A DNA stretch of 64,000 nucleotides. Source: Paenibacillus lycopersici (GTDB lineage: Bacteria; Bacillota; Bacilli; Paenibacillales; Paenibacillaceae). The stretch covers positions 4,591,001 through 4,655,000 of the forward strand of contig NZ_CP048209.1 of the NCBI RefSeq assembly GCF_010119935.1, in the 5' to 3' direction. A program made the position numbers and the translations under genes. The notes under the pieces are model-generated. The model ran no database searches, had not been told where the DNA came from, and saw only the letters and a program-made list of their open reading frames with translations. This document shows, in pieces, positions 1-8,938 of this stretch (within the stretch, counting starts at the first letter, position 1; each line of letters starts with the position of its first letter).

Positions 1-344
1 CCTGCTCGCCCTTCTCCCGCCGCTGCCCCGATTCCGCTCGCCAATTCCTCACGGGCCGTGCGGTACACCGCGTCCCGGCCAGGATCGCCGGGCAAGAACG
101 TTCGCAGCCGGATAATGCCGCCCTCCATGCGAATGCCGCCGACCGAGAACAGCCGGTTCAGCCATTTCTCCGGAAATAAACCAAGGGCCAGCAGCCAGAT
201 CCGCACATGATGCGGATGGCTCCCGGCCTCGATCGGAGAAGGGGATACGCCTGCGGTACGGGCGAAACGAAGCAGGTCCTCGCTGGCAAGCGACAGCCAC
301 TCTCCGTCCCGCTCATAGGGCAGCGCGTGATGATCATGGATCAT
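1..344 (-). CDS. RluA-like pseudouridine synthase, N-terminal part (gene runs off the window)
   Basis: This reading frame opens at an ATG at 344 and stays open to the window edge, so only about 114 N-terminal residues are present. Residues 55-85 (LFPEKWLNRLFSVGGIRMEG) have the look of the S4-like RNA-binding segment found before the catalytic domain of RluA/RluD pseudouridine synthases. The catalytic domain lies outside the window, so the assignment rests on the N-terminal pattern and on my recollection that related Paenibacilli carry such a gene after hemL. It lies 74 bp downstream of hemL in the same orientation and could be the last gene of the heme operon. An 83-residue frame over the same bases is a shadow. 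Confidence 0.5.
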   Translation of the reverse strand, partial: MIHDHHALPYERDGEWLSLASEDLLRFARTAGVSPSPIEAGSHPHHVRIWLLALGLFPEKWLNRLFSVGGIRMEGGIIRLRTFLPGDPGRDAVYRTAREELASGIGAAAGEGRA

Positions 345-418
345 GCTCTCTCATCTCCCGTACTTGCGTTATGCTGTTAGCGCGCTAAGGTAACGCCGGC
401 GCGCAACCGACGCGAGCG

Positions 419-1720
419 TTACAGGCGGCGAAGCGCCTCGTCATGCGCCTCGATCGTCGCGTCGATTGCCGCTTCGTCGTGAATGCCCGATACGAACATG
501 CCTTCGAACTGCGACGGCGCGATGCTGATTCCGAGGTCGAGCATGGAGCCGAAATACGCCTTGAACCGCTCCAGGTCGGATGTCTTGGCCGTTTCGTAGT
601 TGATGACATGCGTATCCGTGAAGAACGGGCATACCATCGAACCGACGCGGTTGATCGTGCTGGCGATGCCGTGCTTCTCGGCGTTCGCTTCGAAGCCGAG
701 CTGCAGGCGGGTCGCCATCCGCTCCATGTGCTCGTACGTTTCGGGCTTCAGCAAGCTGAGCGTCGTATAGCCGGCTGCCATGGCGAGCGGGTTGCCCGAC
801 AGCGTGCCCGCTTGATAGATCGGGCCGCTCGGCGCGATCATGTCCATGATTTCGCGCTTGCCGCCGTACGCGCCGACCGGCAGGCCGCCGCCGATGACTT
901 TGCCGAGGCAAGTCAGGTCCGGCGTTATGCCGTACAGCCCTTGCGCGCAATGGAAGTTGACGCGGAAGCCGGTCATGACCTCGTCGAAAATAAGCAGGCT
1001 GCCGTATTGCGCCGTCACGTCGCGCAGCCCTTGCAGGAAGCCGGGCAGCGGCGGTACGACGCCCATGTTGCCGGCGACAGGCTCGACGATAATGCAGGCG
1101 ATGTCTTCGCCGAACTGTTCGAACGCGAATTTCACGGACTCCAGGTCGTTATACGGCACCGTAATCGTATGCGATGCGACGTTCTCCGGTACGCCGGGGC
1201 TGTCCGGCAGGCCAAGCGTCGCAACGCCTGAACCGGCCTTGATCAGCAGGCTGTCGGCATGGCCGTGGTACGAGCCTTCGAATTTCAATATTTTGCTGCG
1301 CTTCGTATATCCGCGCGCAAGGCGCAGCGCGCTCATCGTCGCTTCCGTGCCGGAGTTGACCATGCGCACGACGTCGATCGACGGCACGCGCGAGCAGACG
1401 AGCTCCGCCATCAGCGTTTCGAGCTCGGTCGGCGCGCCGAAGCTCGTGCCCTTCTCGGCCGTCTTCTTGATCGCTTCGATCACTTCCGGATGCGCATGGC
1501 CCATGATGAGCGGTCCCCAGGAAGCGACATAGTCGATATAGCTGTTGCCGTCGATGTCGTAGATGCGGAAGCCTTCGCCGCGTTCCATGTATACCGGGGT
1601 AAGGCCGACGGATTTGAAGGCGCGGACCGGCGAGTTGACGCCGCCCGGCAGCACCGCTTTCGCTTTGGCGAAAGCGGCTTTGGAACGTTCGTCCGACCGT
1701 TTGCGATTTTTATCGATCAT
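419..1720 (-). CDS. hemL: Glutamate-1-semialdehyde 2,1-aminomutase
   Basis: HemL converts glutamate-1-semialdehyde to 5-aminolevulinate, the second step of the C5 tetrapyrrole pathway, in the cytoplasm. The 433-residue length is typical. The family signatures are plain: NSGTEATMSALRLAR near 122-136, SYHGHAD at 150-156, IFDEVMTGFR at 244-253 and the PLP-binding lysine K274 in LGKVIGGGLPVGAYGG. It follows hemB by 79 bp and is the last hem gene of the minus-strand operon that starts with hemA. A leader with AGGCAGGTG precedes the ATG. Nothing is missing or unusual. Confidence 0.97.
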   Translation of the reverse strand: MIDKNRKRSDERSKAAFAKAKAVLPGGVNSPVRAFKSVGLTPVYMERGEGFRIYDIDGNSYIDYVASWGPLIMGHAHPEVIEAIKKTAEKGTSFGAPTELETLMAELVCSRVPSIDVVRMVNSGTEATMSALRLARGYTKRSKILKFEGSYHGHADSLLIKAGSGVATLGLPDSPGVPENVASHTITVPYNDLESVKFAFEQFGEDIACIIVEPVAGNMGVVPPLPGFLQGLRDVTAQYGSLLIFDEVMTGFRVNFHCAQGLYGITPDLTCLGKVIGGGLPVGAYGGKREIMDMIAPSGPIYQAGTLSGNPLAMAAGYTTLSLLKPETYEHMERMATRLQLGFEANAEKHGIASTINRVGSMVCPFFTDTHVINYETAKTSDLERFKAYFGSMLDLGISIAPSQFEGMFVSGIHDEAAIDATIEAHDEALRRL

Positions 1721-1799
1721 GGTAGATAGACACCTGCCTGTCTGTTATTGTGACATGCTTGCTTGAGTCCCGGCTCGGTCATTGCGGCCGTGAAGGCGA

Positions 1800-2795
1800 T
1801 TATTGTCCGCGCAGCCAGCGCGCGGCATCGAGCGCGTGGTACGTAATGATCATATCCGCGCCGGCGCGCTTCATGCCTGTCAGCGTCTCGAGAACGACCG
1901 CGCGCTCGTCGATCCAGCCGTTCGCCGCGGCAGCCTTGACCATCGAATATTCCGCGCTGACGTTGTAAGCCACGAGCGGCTGATCGTACTGTTCCTTCAG
2001 CATGCGGATAATATCCATGTAAGCGAGCGCGGGCTTGACCATCAGCATGTCGGCGCCCTCGAGCACGTCCGACTCCGCTTCGCGAAGCGCCTCGCGGGCG
2101 TTCGCCGGGTCCATCTGGTACGATTTGCGGTCGCCGAATTGCGGCGCGGATTGCGCGGCCTCGCGGAACGGTCCGTAGAAGGCCGACGCGTATTTCACGG
2201 AATAGGACATGATCGGCACCATTTCGAAGCCTGCCGTATCCAGTCCTTCGCGGATCGCGCTGACGAAGCCGTCCATCATGTTCGACGGCGCGATGATGTC
2301 CGCGCCCGCCTGCGCCTGCGAGACCGCCGTCTTGACGAGCAGCTCGAGCGACGAATCGTTGTCGATTTCGGCATTGCCCGTGCGCGGATCGTGATGGATC
2401 ATGCCGCAATGGCCGTGATCCGTGAACTCGCACAAGCACGTATCCGCGACGACGAGCAGATCGGGCGCCCATTCCTTGATCGCGCGCGTCGCCTGCTGAA
2501 CGATGCCGTCCTCGACGAAAGCCGACGTTCCGACCGCGTCCTTGGTGGCCGGAAGGCCGAACAGCAGCACCGCTTTCACGCCGGACGCCGCGACGGCGTC
2601 GATTTCGGCCTTCAGCAGATCGATCGAGACCTGGTACACGCCCGGCATCGAGGAAATCTCGGTCTTCACGTTCGTGCCATGCGTAATGAAGAGCGGGTAA
2701 ATCAAATCGTCTACGCTCAGCTGCGTTTCGCGAACGAGACTGCGCATCGCAGCCGTCCGGCGCAACCGGCGGTGTCTTGTAATTGGAAATGCCAT
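1800..2795 (-). CDS. hemB: Delta-aminolevulinic acid dehydratase (porphobilinogen synthase)
   Basis: HemB condenses two 5-aminolevulinate molecules to porphobilinogen. The 331-residue protein shows the zinc-ligand stretch DTCLCEFTDHGHCG (Cys-x-Cys-x7-Cys), so it is a zinc-type enzyme, and the two active-site lysine regions, MVKPALAYMD and AYNVSAEYSMVKAAA. An excellent AAGGAGG site sits 9 bases before the ATG, inside the end of the upstream cobA/hemD gene (stop at 2798), so the two are translationally linked. A longer frame (1717-2817) over the same bases has no family features. Confidence 0.97.
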   Translation of the reverse strand: MAFPITRHRRLRRTAAMRSLVRETQLSVDDLIYPLFITHGTNVKTEISSMPGVYQVSIDLLKAEIDAVAASGVKAVLLFGLPATKDAVGTSAFVEDGIVQQATRAIKEWAPDLLVVADTCLCEFTDHGHCGMIHHDPRTGNAEIDNDSSLELLVKTAVSQAQAGADIIAPSNMMDGFVSAIREGLDTAGFEMVPIMSYSVKYASAFYGPFREAAQSAPQFGDRKSYQMDPANAREALREAESDVLEGADMLMVKPALAYMDIIRMLKEQYDQPLVAYNVSAEYSMVKAAAANGWIDERAVVLETLTGMKRAGADMIITYHALDAARWLRGQ

Positions 2796-2797
2796 CG

Positions 2798-4381
2798 TTA
2801 AACGCCTCCTTGTTCATAACGATGCGCCAGACGGGACTCGGCGATTGCCTCGATCAGCTTGTCGATGGTCGCATCTTCGGGTTGTATCGTAACGGTCAGC
2901 CCAGCCTCCGCGGCGGTCTTGGCCGTAACCGGGCCAATGCATGCAATGTCGATGCCCCGGAGCAGCTCTGCCGGCCGCTCGACGCCCATCCGGCGCAGCA
3001 CCTCCAGCAAATTCGTCACCGTCGACGAGCTGGCGAACGTAATGACATGCACGCCCCCGCCGCGCAGCAGCTCCAGCACGTCTTCATCTTGCGACTGCGC
3101 CAGAATCGTCTCGTACACGTCGATCTCGACGGGCTTCAGGCCGCTTGCCTCCAGCTCGCGCGGCAGCACCTTGCGCCCCAGATCGCCTCGCGGCAGCAGG
3201 ACGCGCTGTCCCGACTCCAGATGGCCGGCCAGGCTGTCGAGCAGATCTTCGGCCTGGAACTTCACCGGCAGAACATCGACGATCAGGCCGCGATTCTCCA
3301 GCGCTTCCGCGGTCTTCGGTCCGACGGCCGCGATGCGCGCGCGATGAAACCTGCGCATGTCGATGCGCAGCTTCTTGAGCCAGTCGAAGAAATAATCGAC
3401 GCCGTTCACGCTCGTGAACATGAGCCAATCATACGCTTCGGCATCCGCCAGCGCCGCTTCCAATGCCGCGATCGCCGCCGGCTCCGATGCAGGGCGCGTC
3501 TCGATGACCGGGAACTCGCACGGCTCGCCGCCGAGCTCTTCGATGCGCGCGCACAGCTCGCTGCTCTGGGCGCGGGCCCGCGTAACAAGAACGCGCGTGC
3601 CGAACAACGGCTTGCGCTCGTACCAGTTCAGCTTCTCGCGCTGCAGAACGACGTCGCCGACGACGATGACCGCCGGCGGCTTGAAATCGGCTGCCTTCAC
3701 GATCGCTTCGATCGTCTCGAGCGTCCCCGTCACGGTGCGCTGCTCGACGCGCGTGCCCCAGCGGATGAGCGCGACCGGCGTGGACGCCGGCTTGCCGTGC
3801 TTGATGAGCTGCTCGGCGATATAGCCGATTTTGGCGACGCCCATCAGGAAGACGAGCGTGCCCGTAGCGAGCGTTACTTTATCCCAATGAATCGAAACGT
3901 CCAGCTTGTCCGGGCTTTCGTGTCCGGTTATGATCGATAACGAAGAAGCCAAGTCGCGATGGGTGACCGGAATGCCGGCATAGGCCGGCACGGCGATGGC
4001 GGACGTAATGCCCGGCACGATATCGAATTCGACGTCATGCTGGCGCAGCAGCCCCGCTTCTTCGCCGACGCGGCCGAATATGGTCGGGTCGCCGCCCTTG
4101 AGACGGGTGACGATCTTGCCCTGCAAAGCCAAATCGACGAGCAGCCGGTTGATTTCCTCCTGCTTCATCGTATGGCGGTCAGGCAGCTTGCCGACGTAGA
4201 TCTTCTCCGCGCCCGGCTTCAAATGCCGCAGCAGACGCGGACTTGCCAGCCTGTCGTAGACGACGACGTCGCAAGTTTGCAGGCATTCCAGGCCGCGAAG
4301 CGTGATCAGCTTCGGATCGCCGGGTCCCGCGCCGACCAAGTATACCTTCCCTTTGCTTTTCCCCGTTAGCAAATCGCTCAT
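2798..4381 (-). CDS. cobA/hemD: Fused uroporphyrinogen-III C-methyltransferase / uroporphyrinogen-III synthase (CobA-HemD)
   Basis: Residues about 10-250 form the SAM-dependent uroporphyrinogen III methyltransferase (VYLVGAGPGDPKLITLRG at the start, GGDPTIFGR, and AYAGIPVTHR), which diverts uroporphyrinogen III to siroheme and cobalamin. Residues about 258-520 form the HemD synthase (LFGTRVLVTRAR, then weakly conserved alternating domains), which cyclises hydroxymethylbilane. Such CobA-HemD fusions are known in several Firmicutes. The ATG overlaps the hemC stop codon by 4 bases (ATGA). With the precorrin-2 dehydrogenase just upstream, the operon carries both the heme trunk and the siroheme branch. 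Confidence 0.95.
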   Translation of the reverse strand: MSDLLTGKSKGKVYLVGAGPGDPKLITLRGLECLQTCDVVVYDRLASPRLLRHLKPGAEKIYVGKLPDRHTMKQEEINRLLVDLALQGKIVTRLKGGDPTIFGRVGEEAGLLRQHDVEFDIVPGITSAIAVPAYAGIPVTHRDLASSLSIITGHESPDKLDVSIHWDKVTLATGTLVFLMGVAKIGYIAEQLIKHGKPASTPVALIRWGTRVEQRTVTGTLETIEAIVKAADFKPPAVIVVGDVVLQREKLNWYERKPLFGTRVLVTRARAQSSELCARIEELGGEPCEFPVIETRPASEPAAIAALEAALADAEAYDWLMFTSVNGVDYFFDWLKKLRIDMRRFHRARIAAVGPKTAEALENRGLIVDVLPVKFQAEDLLDSLAGHLESGQRVLLPRGDLGRKVLPRELEASGLKPVEIDVYETILAQSQDEDVLELLRGGGVHVITFASSSTVTNLLEVLRRMGVERPAELLRGIDIACIGPVTAKTAAEAGLTVTIQPEDATIDKLIEAIAESRLAHRYEQGGV

Positions 4382-5340
4382 CCTCTCACGTCCGCCAGAA
4401 TGCGGTCCGCTCCTTTGGCTTTCAACGCGTTCGCCGCTTCGATGCCGAGCGCTTCGGGATCGCGGCCGCGAACCGTTTCTTTGAGCAGCACGGCGCCATC
4501 GGCCGAACCGACAATGCCCGTCAGCTCGATCAGCGGCGCGGCGCCGGCCCGTTCGCCTTCCGCAACCAGCTTGGCGTGCGCGCCGATCGGAATTTGGCAG
4601 CCGCCGTTCAGCGCGCCGAGGAAGCTGCGTTCCGCGGCGACCGTCACCGCCGTCGCGTCGTCGTTCAGCAGCGACAGCAGCTGCCGCACGTCGGCATCGT
4701 CAACGCGGCATTCGATGCCGAGCGCTCCTTGGCCGACCGCAGGCACGCATAACGCTTCGGACAGGAAGGATGAAATCTTCTCCTCCCAGCCCATCCGGTG
4801 CAAGCCGGCAGCCGCGAGCACGATGGCGTCGAAGCCTTCGCTCTCCAGCTTCTTGATGCGGGAATCGATGTTGCCGCGGATCGACTCGATCTTCAAATCA
4901 GGCCGCGCATGCATGAGCTGGCTGGAACGGCGAAGACTGCTCGTGCCGACCTTCGCGCCCTGCGGCAGGTCCTCGAACGCGATGCCCTCGGCCGTGATCA
5001 GACAGTCCCGCGGATCGACGCGCTTCGGCACCGCCCCGTTCATGAGCCCTTCGGGCAGTTCGTACGGCATATCCTTCATGCTGTGCACGGCCAGATCGAT
5101 TTCGCCATCGAACAGCGCCTGTTCGATTTCTTTGACGAACAGTCCTTTGCCCCCGACCTTGGACAGCGTCACGTCCAGAATGCGGTCGCCTTTCGTCACG
5201 ATTTTGCGAATCTCAAACTCGTACGGCAGCCCATGCTCCGCGCACAGCGCCTTCAATTGATCAATGACTTGTCCGGTTTGCGTCGTCGCGAGCGCGCTCT
5301 GGCGCGTTCCGACGACGATAACTCTGCGTCCGTCTACCAT
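4378..5340 (-). CDS. hemC: Hydroxymethylbilane synthase (porphobilinogen deaminase)
   Basis: HemC polymerises four porphobilinogens to hydroxymethylbilane. The TRQSALA N-terminus, the KDMPYELP substrate loop and LNGGCQIPIGAHA with the dipyrromethane-anchoring cysteine are all present; length about 320 residues is normal. I place the start at the second ATG (5340), because GAGGG lies 9 bases before it but abuts the first ATG (5349). The GAGGG overlaps the stop codon of the preceding gene, suggesting coupling. The 3' end overlaps cobA/hemD by 4 bases. Confidence 0.96.
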   Translation of the reverse strand: MVDGRRVIVVGTRQSALATTQTGQVIDQLKALCAEHGLPYEFEIRKIVTKGDRILDVTLSKVGGKGLFVKEIEQALFDGEIDLAVHSMKDMPYELPEGLMNGAVPKRVDPRDCLITAEGIAFEDLPQGAKVGTSSLRRSSQLMHARPDLKIESIRGNIDSRIKKLESEGFDAIVLAAAGLHRMGWEEKISSFLSEALCVPAVGQGALGIECRVDDADVRQLLSLLNDDATAVTVAAERSFLGALNGGCQIPIGAHAKLVAEGERAGAAPLIELTGIVGSADGAVLLKETVRGRDPEALGIEAANALKAKGADRILADVRG

Positions 5341-5352
5341 ATATGCCATCCC

Positions 5353-6021
5353 TCATCGTCCCCTCTCGGCCGCTTGCAGCAGCCTGATCATCCATTGCTC
5401 GATTGCATCGGCCGCCGTCCCGCCGCCGCCGATCGTTCCTTGCCCGTCTTCCGCCGGAAGCTCCTCGGCCGCAAGCCGCAGGACGGCTGCGCGCAGCTCG
5501 GCGTCGTCGACCTCCGCCAGCACCCGTCTGCGCAGCGCATGCAGCCGTTCGACGAATGGCTCGTACGCCGGTCCGTATTGCCCGGCAAGCCGCCGCTTGA
5601 GCAGCGCCGTCAAGGCCGGACTCGCGCCGCCCGTCGTCACGGCGATGACGAGCGCGCCGCGCCTGACGACGGACGGCGTGACGAAGCTCCCCGCGTCGCC
5701 GAGATCGGCCGTATTGACGAGCCGGCCTTGTCGGTCCGCATATGCGGCTATCCCGCTGTTCAGCCGCCGGTCATTCGTGGCTGCGATCAGCAGGAAGGCT
5801 CCTTCGCTATCCGTATGTTCATATTCCTTGCGGCGGAGCGCGATGCGCCCCGCTGCAGTCCAGGCATCGAGATTATCCGTAACGCGGGGCGCAACGACAA
5901 TAACGTCGTCGGCGCCGCCCTCGAGCAGCGCCGCGACCTTCCGTTCCGCCACCGTGCCGCCGCCGACGACCATGCAGCGTTTGCCCGACAGCTTCACCAT
6001 CATCGGATAATAGGCCGTCAT
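5353..6021 (-). CDS. Precorrin-2 dehydrogenase (siroheme synthase, NAD-binding subunit)
   Basis: The 222-residue protein begins with a Rossmann motif (MVVGGGTVAERKVAALLEGG) followed by VVAP, LIAATNDRRLN and the SVVRRGALVIAVTTGGASPAL signature of the CysG N-terminal/SirC/Met8p family. These enzymes oxidise precorrin-2 to sirohydrochlorin with NAD+; some also chelate iron. No separate ferrochelatase gene is in the window, so whether this enzyme chelates is open. The ATG at 6021 is preferred over the one at 6027, because GGAGG is 7 bases upstream of the former and 1 base from the latter. Its substrate would be made by the CobA half of the fused gene two genes downstream. Confidence 0.9.
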   Translation of the reverse strand: MTAYYPMMVKLSGKRCMVVGGGTVAERKVAALLEGGADDVIVVAPRVTDNLDAWTAAGRIALRRKEYEHTDSEGAFLLIAATNDRRLNSGIAAYADRQGRLVNTADLGDAGSFVTPSVVRRGALVIAVTTGGASPALTALLKRRLAGQYGPAYEPFVERLHALRRRVLAEVDDAELRAAVLRLAAEELPAEDGQGTIGGGGTAADAIEQWMIRLLQAAERGR

Positions 6022-6052
6022 AGCCATTCCTCCCCCGCCCGATTCTTCCGCG

Positions 6053-6871
6053 CTACGACCAGCCGTGGAAGTTGGACGCTTGGTTCGTAAAGACGTTGAG
6101 CAGCAGCACGACGTAGCTGAGCAGATTGAAGCGCGCGAATTTCACGCCCGAGCCGTCGAACCATTGATGCTTCATCACGTTCCAGATGTAGAGCCCGAGC
6201 GCGATGAAGGATACGATGACTTTCCAATCCAGCAGCAGCCCGAAGCGCCCTTCAATAAGAATCGACGTCACGGCGACCGCAAGCGACAGCATCAGCAGCG
6301 GCGTGCCGACCAGAGCGACGCGGAACATAAACCGGTCCGCCGCATCGAGGCTTGGAAGCCGCTGCATCCGTTTCGTCCACTGCTTGCCCTTCAATCGCGC
6401 GAACAGAAACAAGTACATGCCCGAGAAAATCGCGCTGATCGTGAACGCCGTGTACGCGAGAATCATCAGCGCGATGTGCACGACCAGCATGTCATGCGCA
6501 AGCTCCCACCGGGCGAGCGAGGCGCCCGAGCCGATGCGGAACAAATTGACCGTTAAGACGGCAAATCCGAACACATTGACGAAGAATACGATGAATTCCA
6601 TTCGAAAAAACCGGCTCATGGCCAACGATACCGTAATTAGCAGCCAAGAAAAGACAAGCAAATATTCAAACAGCGTCATAAGCGTCATGTCCAGGTGCGA
6701 AATAATCCGATGTACGAGAAAACCCGTCTGCAGCACCCAGACGAAAATAAGCAGCCCAATTCCCACCTGCTTCGCTTGCCGGTTTCGATCGACGAAATCC
6801 GAGAAGTAAAACAGGAGGCTCAGGGCGTAGACGTACAGCATTCCATCATAGAACCAATTATGAGTAACCAT
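6053..6871 (-). CDS. hemX: HemX/CcsA-type cytochrome c assembly membrane protein
   Basis: A 272-residue integral membrane protein with about eight hydrophobic helices and the heme-handling region of the CcsA/CcmC/HemX family (SGASLARWELAHDMLVVHIALMILAYTAF near 125-150). In Bacillus subtilis hemX follows hemA and affects the level of glutamyl-tRNA reductase; the same order is kept here. It sits 97 bp downstream of hemA and 31 bp before the precorrin-2 dehydrogenase. The role in heme regulation is taken from the family and position, not from any visible catalytic residue. Confidence 0.85.
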   Translation of the reverse strand: MVTHNWFYDGMLYVYALSLLFYFSDFVDRNRQAKQVGIGLLIFVWVLQTGFLVHRIISHLDMTLMTLFEYLLVFSWLLITVSLAMSRFFRMEFIVFFVNVFGFAVLTVNLFRIGSGASLARWELAHDMLVVHIALMILAYTAFTISAIFSGMYLFLFARLKGKQWTKRMQRLPSLDAADRFMFRVALVGTPLLMLSLAVAVTSILIEGRFGLLLDWKVIVSFIALGLYIWNVMKHQWFDGSGVKFARFNLLSYVVLLLNVFTNQASNFHGWS

Positions 6872-6968
6872 AGCCGCCTCCGCTAACGCCAGGCTGGTCG
6901 TACCTTATACGAGTTTCCCCTTCGTATTGAGTGGTACTGCTCGCCTATGCCACCTAGGCTGATTTAGG

Positions 6969-8339
6969 TCAGTAGGCCGGAATCGGGCCCGTTCCGAGCT
7001 TCGGCTTCGCTTCCGAAGACGCGCGCGACGACGACGGCTTCGCGGATGCCGCCTTGCGCTCGGCCAGCTCGACTTCATCCTCCAGCGCGAATAATTTCAC
7101 GAACATGTCCATCGCTTGATCCGCCTGCTTCTCGCCGGACATTTCCTTGATCCTCAGAATCGGATCGTGCATCATCTGATTCACGATGCTCTTCGTCAGC
7201 TTATGGATGATCTTGAGCTCGCGATCGCTCAAATCCGGCAGCTTGTTGGCCAGACTGTCCATCGTCTCCGCATGGATGGCCGAAGCTTTCGTCTGCAGCG
7301 CTTGAATGAGCGGCGCCACGCCAAGCGTCTTGTACCATTGACGGTAAGCTTCCAGCTCGGCCGCGATGAAGGTCTCGATCTTCGCCGCTTCCTGGCGGCG
7401 CTGTTCCATGTTGCTTTCGACGATGCCTTCGAGGTCGTCGATATCGTACAGGAATACGTTCTCCACGGAAGCGATAGCCGGGTCCAAATCGCGGGGAACC
7501 GCGATATCGATCATGAACAGCGGACGGGACTTCCGTCTGCGCATTGCCGCATCCACCTGCTCGCGATTCAGGACGAATCCGTCGGAGCCCGTCGAGCTGA
7601 TCACGATATCCGCCTCGTGCAGGCGAGCGATGGCATCCGCCATGTTAAGCGGCGTTCCGTTGAATTTATCCGCAAGCTGTACCGCACGGTCATAGGTCCG
7701 ATTCACGACGAAGACGCGTTCCACGCCGCTGGCGTACAGATGCTTCGCCGTCAATTCGCTCATTTTGCCCGCGCCGACGATCATGACCGTCTTGCCTCCG
7801 AACTGGCCGAAGATCCGCTTGCCCAGCTCGACGGCCGCGTAGCTGACCGATACCGCCGCTTCGCCGACCGCCGTATCGGAGTGGGCTTTCTTCGCAAGCG
7901 TCACCGCCTGCTTGAAGATGGAGTTGAAGAGCGTTCCCGTTGTCTTCTGCTCCTGCGCCAGCAGGAACGCGTTCTTGACCTGTCCGAGAATTTGCGTCTC
8001 GCCGATCACCATGGAATCCAGACCGCATGTAACGCGGAATAGATGCTCGATTGCGGCTTCGTCTTCGTACATATATAGATCCGAGGTAAACTGCTGTCTC
8101 GGCGTTCCGAACCATTTCTCCATGAAGCTGCGAATGTAGTGTCCGCACAACGTCGGACGATCCACGACTGCATAAAGCTCCGTACGGTTACAGGTCGCGA
8201 CAATGACACATTCCATAATGCTCTTGGTTTGCTTCAGCTGCTTCAGCGCCTCGGGCAAATCCCGGTCCGCGAATGTAAAGCGTTCCCTGACTTCAACCGG
8301 AGCCGTCCGATAATTCAGCCCAACCACGATAATGTGCAT
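6969..8339 (-). CDS. hemA: Glutamyl-tRNA reductase
   Basis: HemA reduces glutamyl-tRNA(Glu) to glutamate-1-semialdehyde, the committed step of tetrapyrrole synthesis. The catalytic cysteine is in ATCNRTELYAV near residue 50, the NADPH-binding motif is VGAGKMSELTAKHL near 190, and the C-terminal dimerisation helix carries the KLPDLSDRELKIIHKLTKSIVNQMMHDP signature in parts. The last 50 residues are a Ser/Ala/Lys-rich tail longer than usual. The GGGCAGGTGA site is 6 bases before the ATG. It is the first gene of the seven-gene heme/siroheme operon. Confidence 0.97.
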   Translation of the reverse strand: MHIIVVGLNYRTAPVEVRERFTFADRDLPEALKQLKQTKSIMECVIVATCNRTELYAVVDRPTLCGHYIRSFMEKWFGTPRQQFTSDLYMYEDEAAIEHLFRVTCGLDSMVIGETQILGQVKNAFLLAQEQKTTGTLFNSIFKQAVTLAKKAHSDTAVGEAAVSVSYAAVELGKRIFGQFGGKTVMIVGAGKMSELTAKHLYASGVERVFVVNRTYDRAVQLADKFNGTPLNMADAIARLHEADIVISSTGSDGFVLNREQVDAAMRRRKSRPLFMIDIAVPRDLDPAIASVENVFLYDIDDLEGIVESNMEQRRQEAAKIETFIAAELEAYRQWYKTLGVAPLIQALQTKASAIHAETMDSLANKLPDLSDRELKIIHKLTKSIVNQMMHDPILRIKEMSGEKQADQAMDMFVKLFALEDEVELAERKAASAKPSSSRASSEAKPKLGTGPIPAY

Positions 8340-8377
8340 GTGCGTTCACCTGCCCTTCATCTCGTTTTCCATCACTT

Positions 8378-8386
8378 AGTATAGCA
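8378..8386 (-). promoter_or_regulatory. Extended -10 element of the hemA operon promoter
   Basis: On the minus strand TGCTATACT lies about 35 bases before the hemA start. It matches an extended -10 box (TGn plus TATACT). No convincing -35 hexamer is seen at 16-18 bases, which is tolerable for an extended -10 promoter. Inferred by eye. Confidence 0.4.
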
Positions 8387-8456
8387 CAGTTCGACAACCT
8401 GTACCCCTGCAATTATGAAAATTGTTTGAAATAACGTCATCCGTTTTCATGCATAC

Positions 8457-8483
8457 AAAAAGACCGCAGACAGCGCCGCGGCC
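8457..8483 (-). terminator. Rho-independent terminator after speD
   Basis: Read on the minus strand, a 6-bp GC stem (GGCCGC with GCGGTC, one G-T pair) with a 10-base loop is followed directly by TTTTT. It lies about 40 bases beyond the speD stop codon and separates speD from hemA. Confidence 0.75.
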
Positions 8484-8516
8484 TTCATTCATTCATTCAT
8501 TCATTCATTCATTCAT
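8484..8516. repeat. TTCA tetranucleotide microsatellite, 8 perfect copies
   Basis: Eight uninterrupted copies of TTCA plus one extra T lie between the speD stop codon (8526) and its terminator stem, so they are transcribed as part of the 3' untranslated region. Perfect tetranucleotide runs are uncommon in Bacillales and are prone to slipped-strand length change. Here a change would alter only the spacing of stop codon and terminator. Confidence 0.95.
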
Positions 8517-8525
8517 ATCGAAATG

Positions 8526-8924
8526 CTAAACAAGCTCGACTTGCTTCATTTCCGGTTCAACGACTTGTAATTCGCCCATGCCGCGAACAAGCTTCTTAGC
8601 ATGTATTGCTTTCGGTTTCAAAACGGACATCATGTAGTCGATCGCGAGCTGCGGATCCACTGTTTCTCCACAAGTATAACAGTCAAGAGCAGCGAAACCT
8701 CTCTCAGGATACGTGTGAATGGAAAGATGACTTTCAGACAACAGCACGAGCACGGTTGCGCCTTGTGGCTCAAACTGTTTGGCTTGCACTGAGAGTACGG
8801 TAGCGCCGCAAGCTTCTGCCGCCTCTACCATTTGGGCTTGTAAAAATTCCGCGTTGTTGATCAGCTCAAAATCCACACCCCAAGCATCAACAGCAACGTG
8901 TCTTCCGAAAGTCGAGTATTCCAT
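8526..8924 (-). CDS. speD: S-adenosylmethionine decarboxylase proenzyme (prokaryotic class 1b)
   Basis: SpeD makes decarboxylated SAM, the aminopropyl donor for spermidine. The pro-enzyme cleaves itself to form a pyruvoyl cofactor at the serine in LSESHLSIHTYPE (near residue 63 from the chosen start); the following FAALDCYTCG is the other family signature. The start is set at the ATG at 8924, giving 132 residues, because AAGGGGGAACC lies upstream at good spacing and the protein then begins like known short SpeD proteins; an upstream ATG (8969) would lie inside the leader structure. No speE is nearby. Confidence 0.93.
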   Translation of the reverse strand: MEYSTFGRHVAVDAWGVDFELINNAEFLQAQMVEAAEACGATVLSVQAKQFEPQGATVLVLLSESHLSIHTYPERGFAALDCYTCGETVDPQLAIDYMMSVLKPKAIHAKKLVRGMGELQVVEPEMKQVELV

Positions 8925-8938
8925 CTTTCGGTTCCCCC

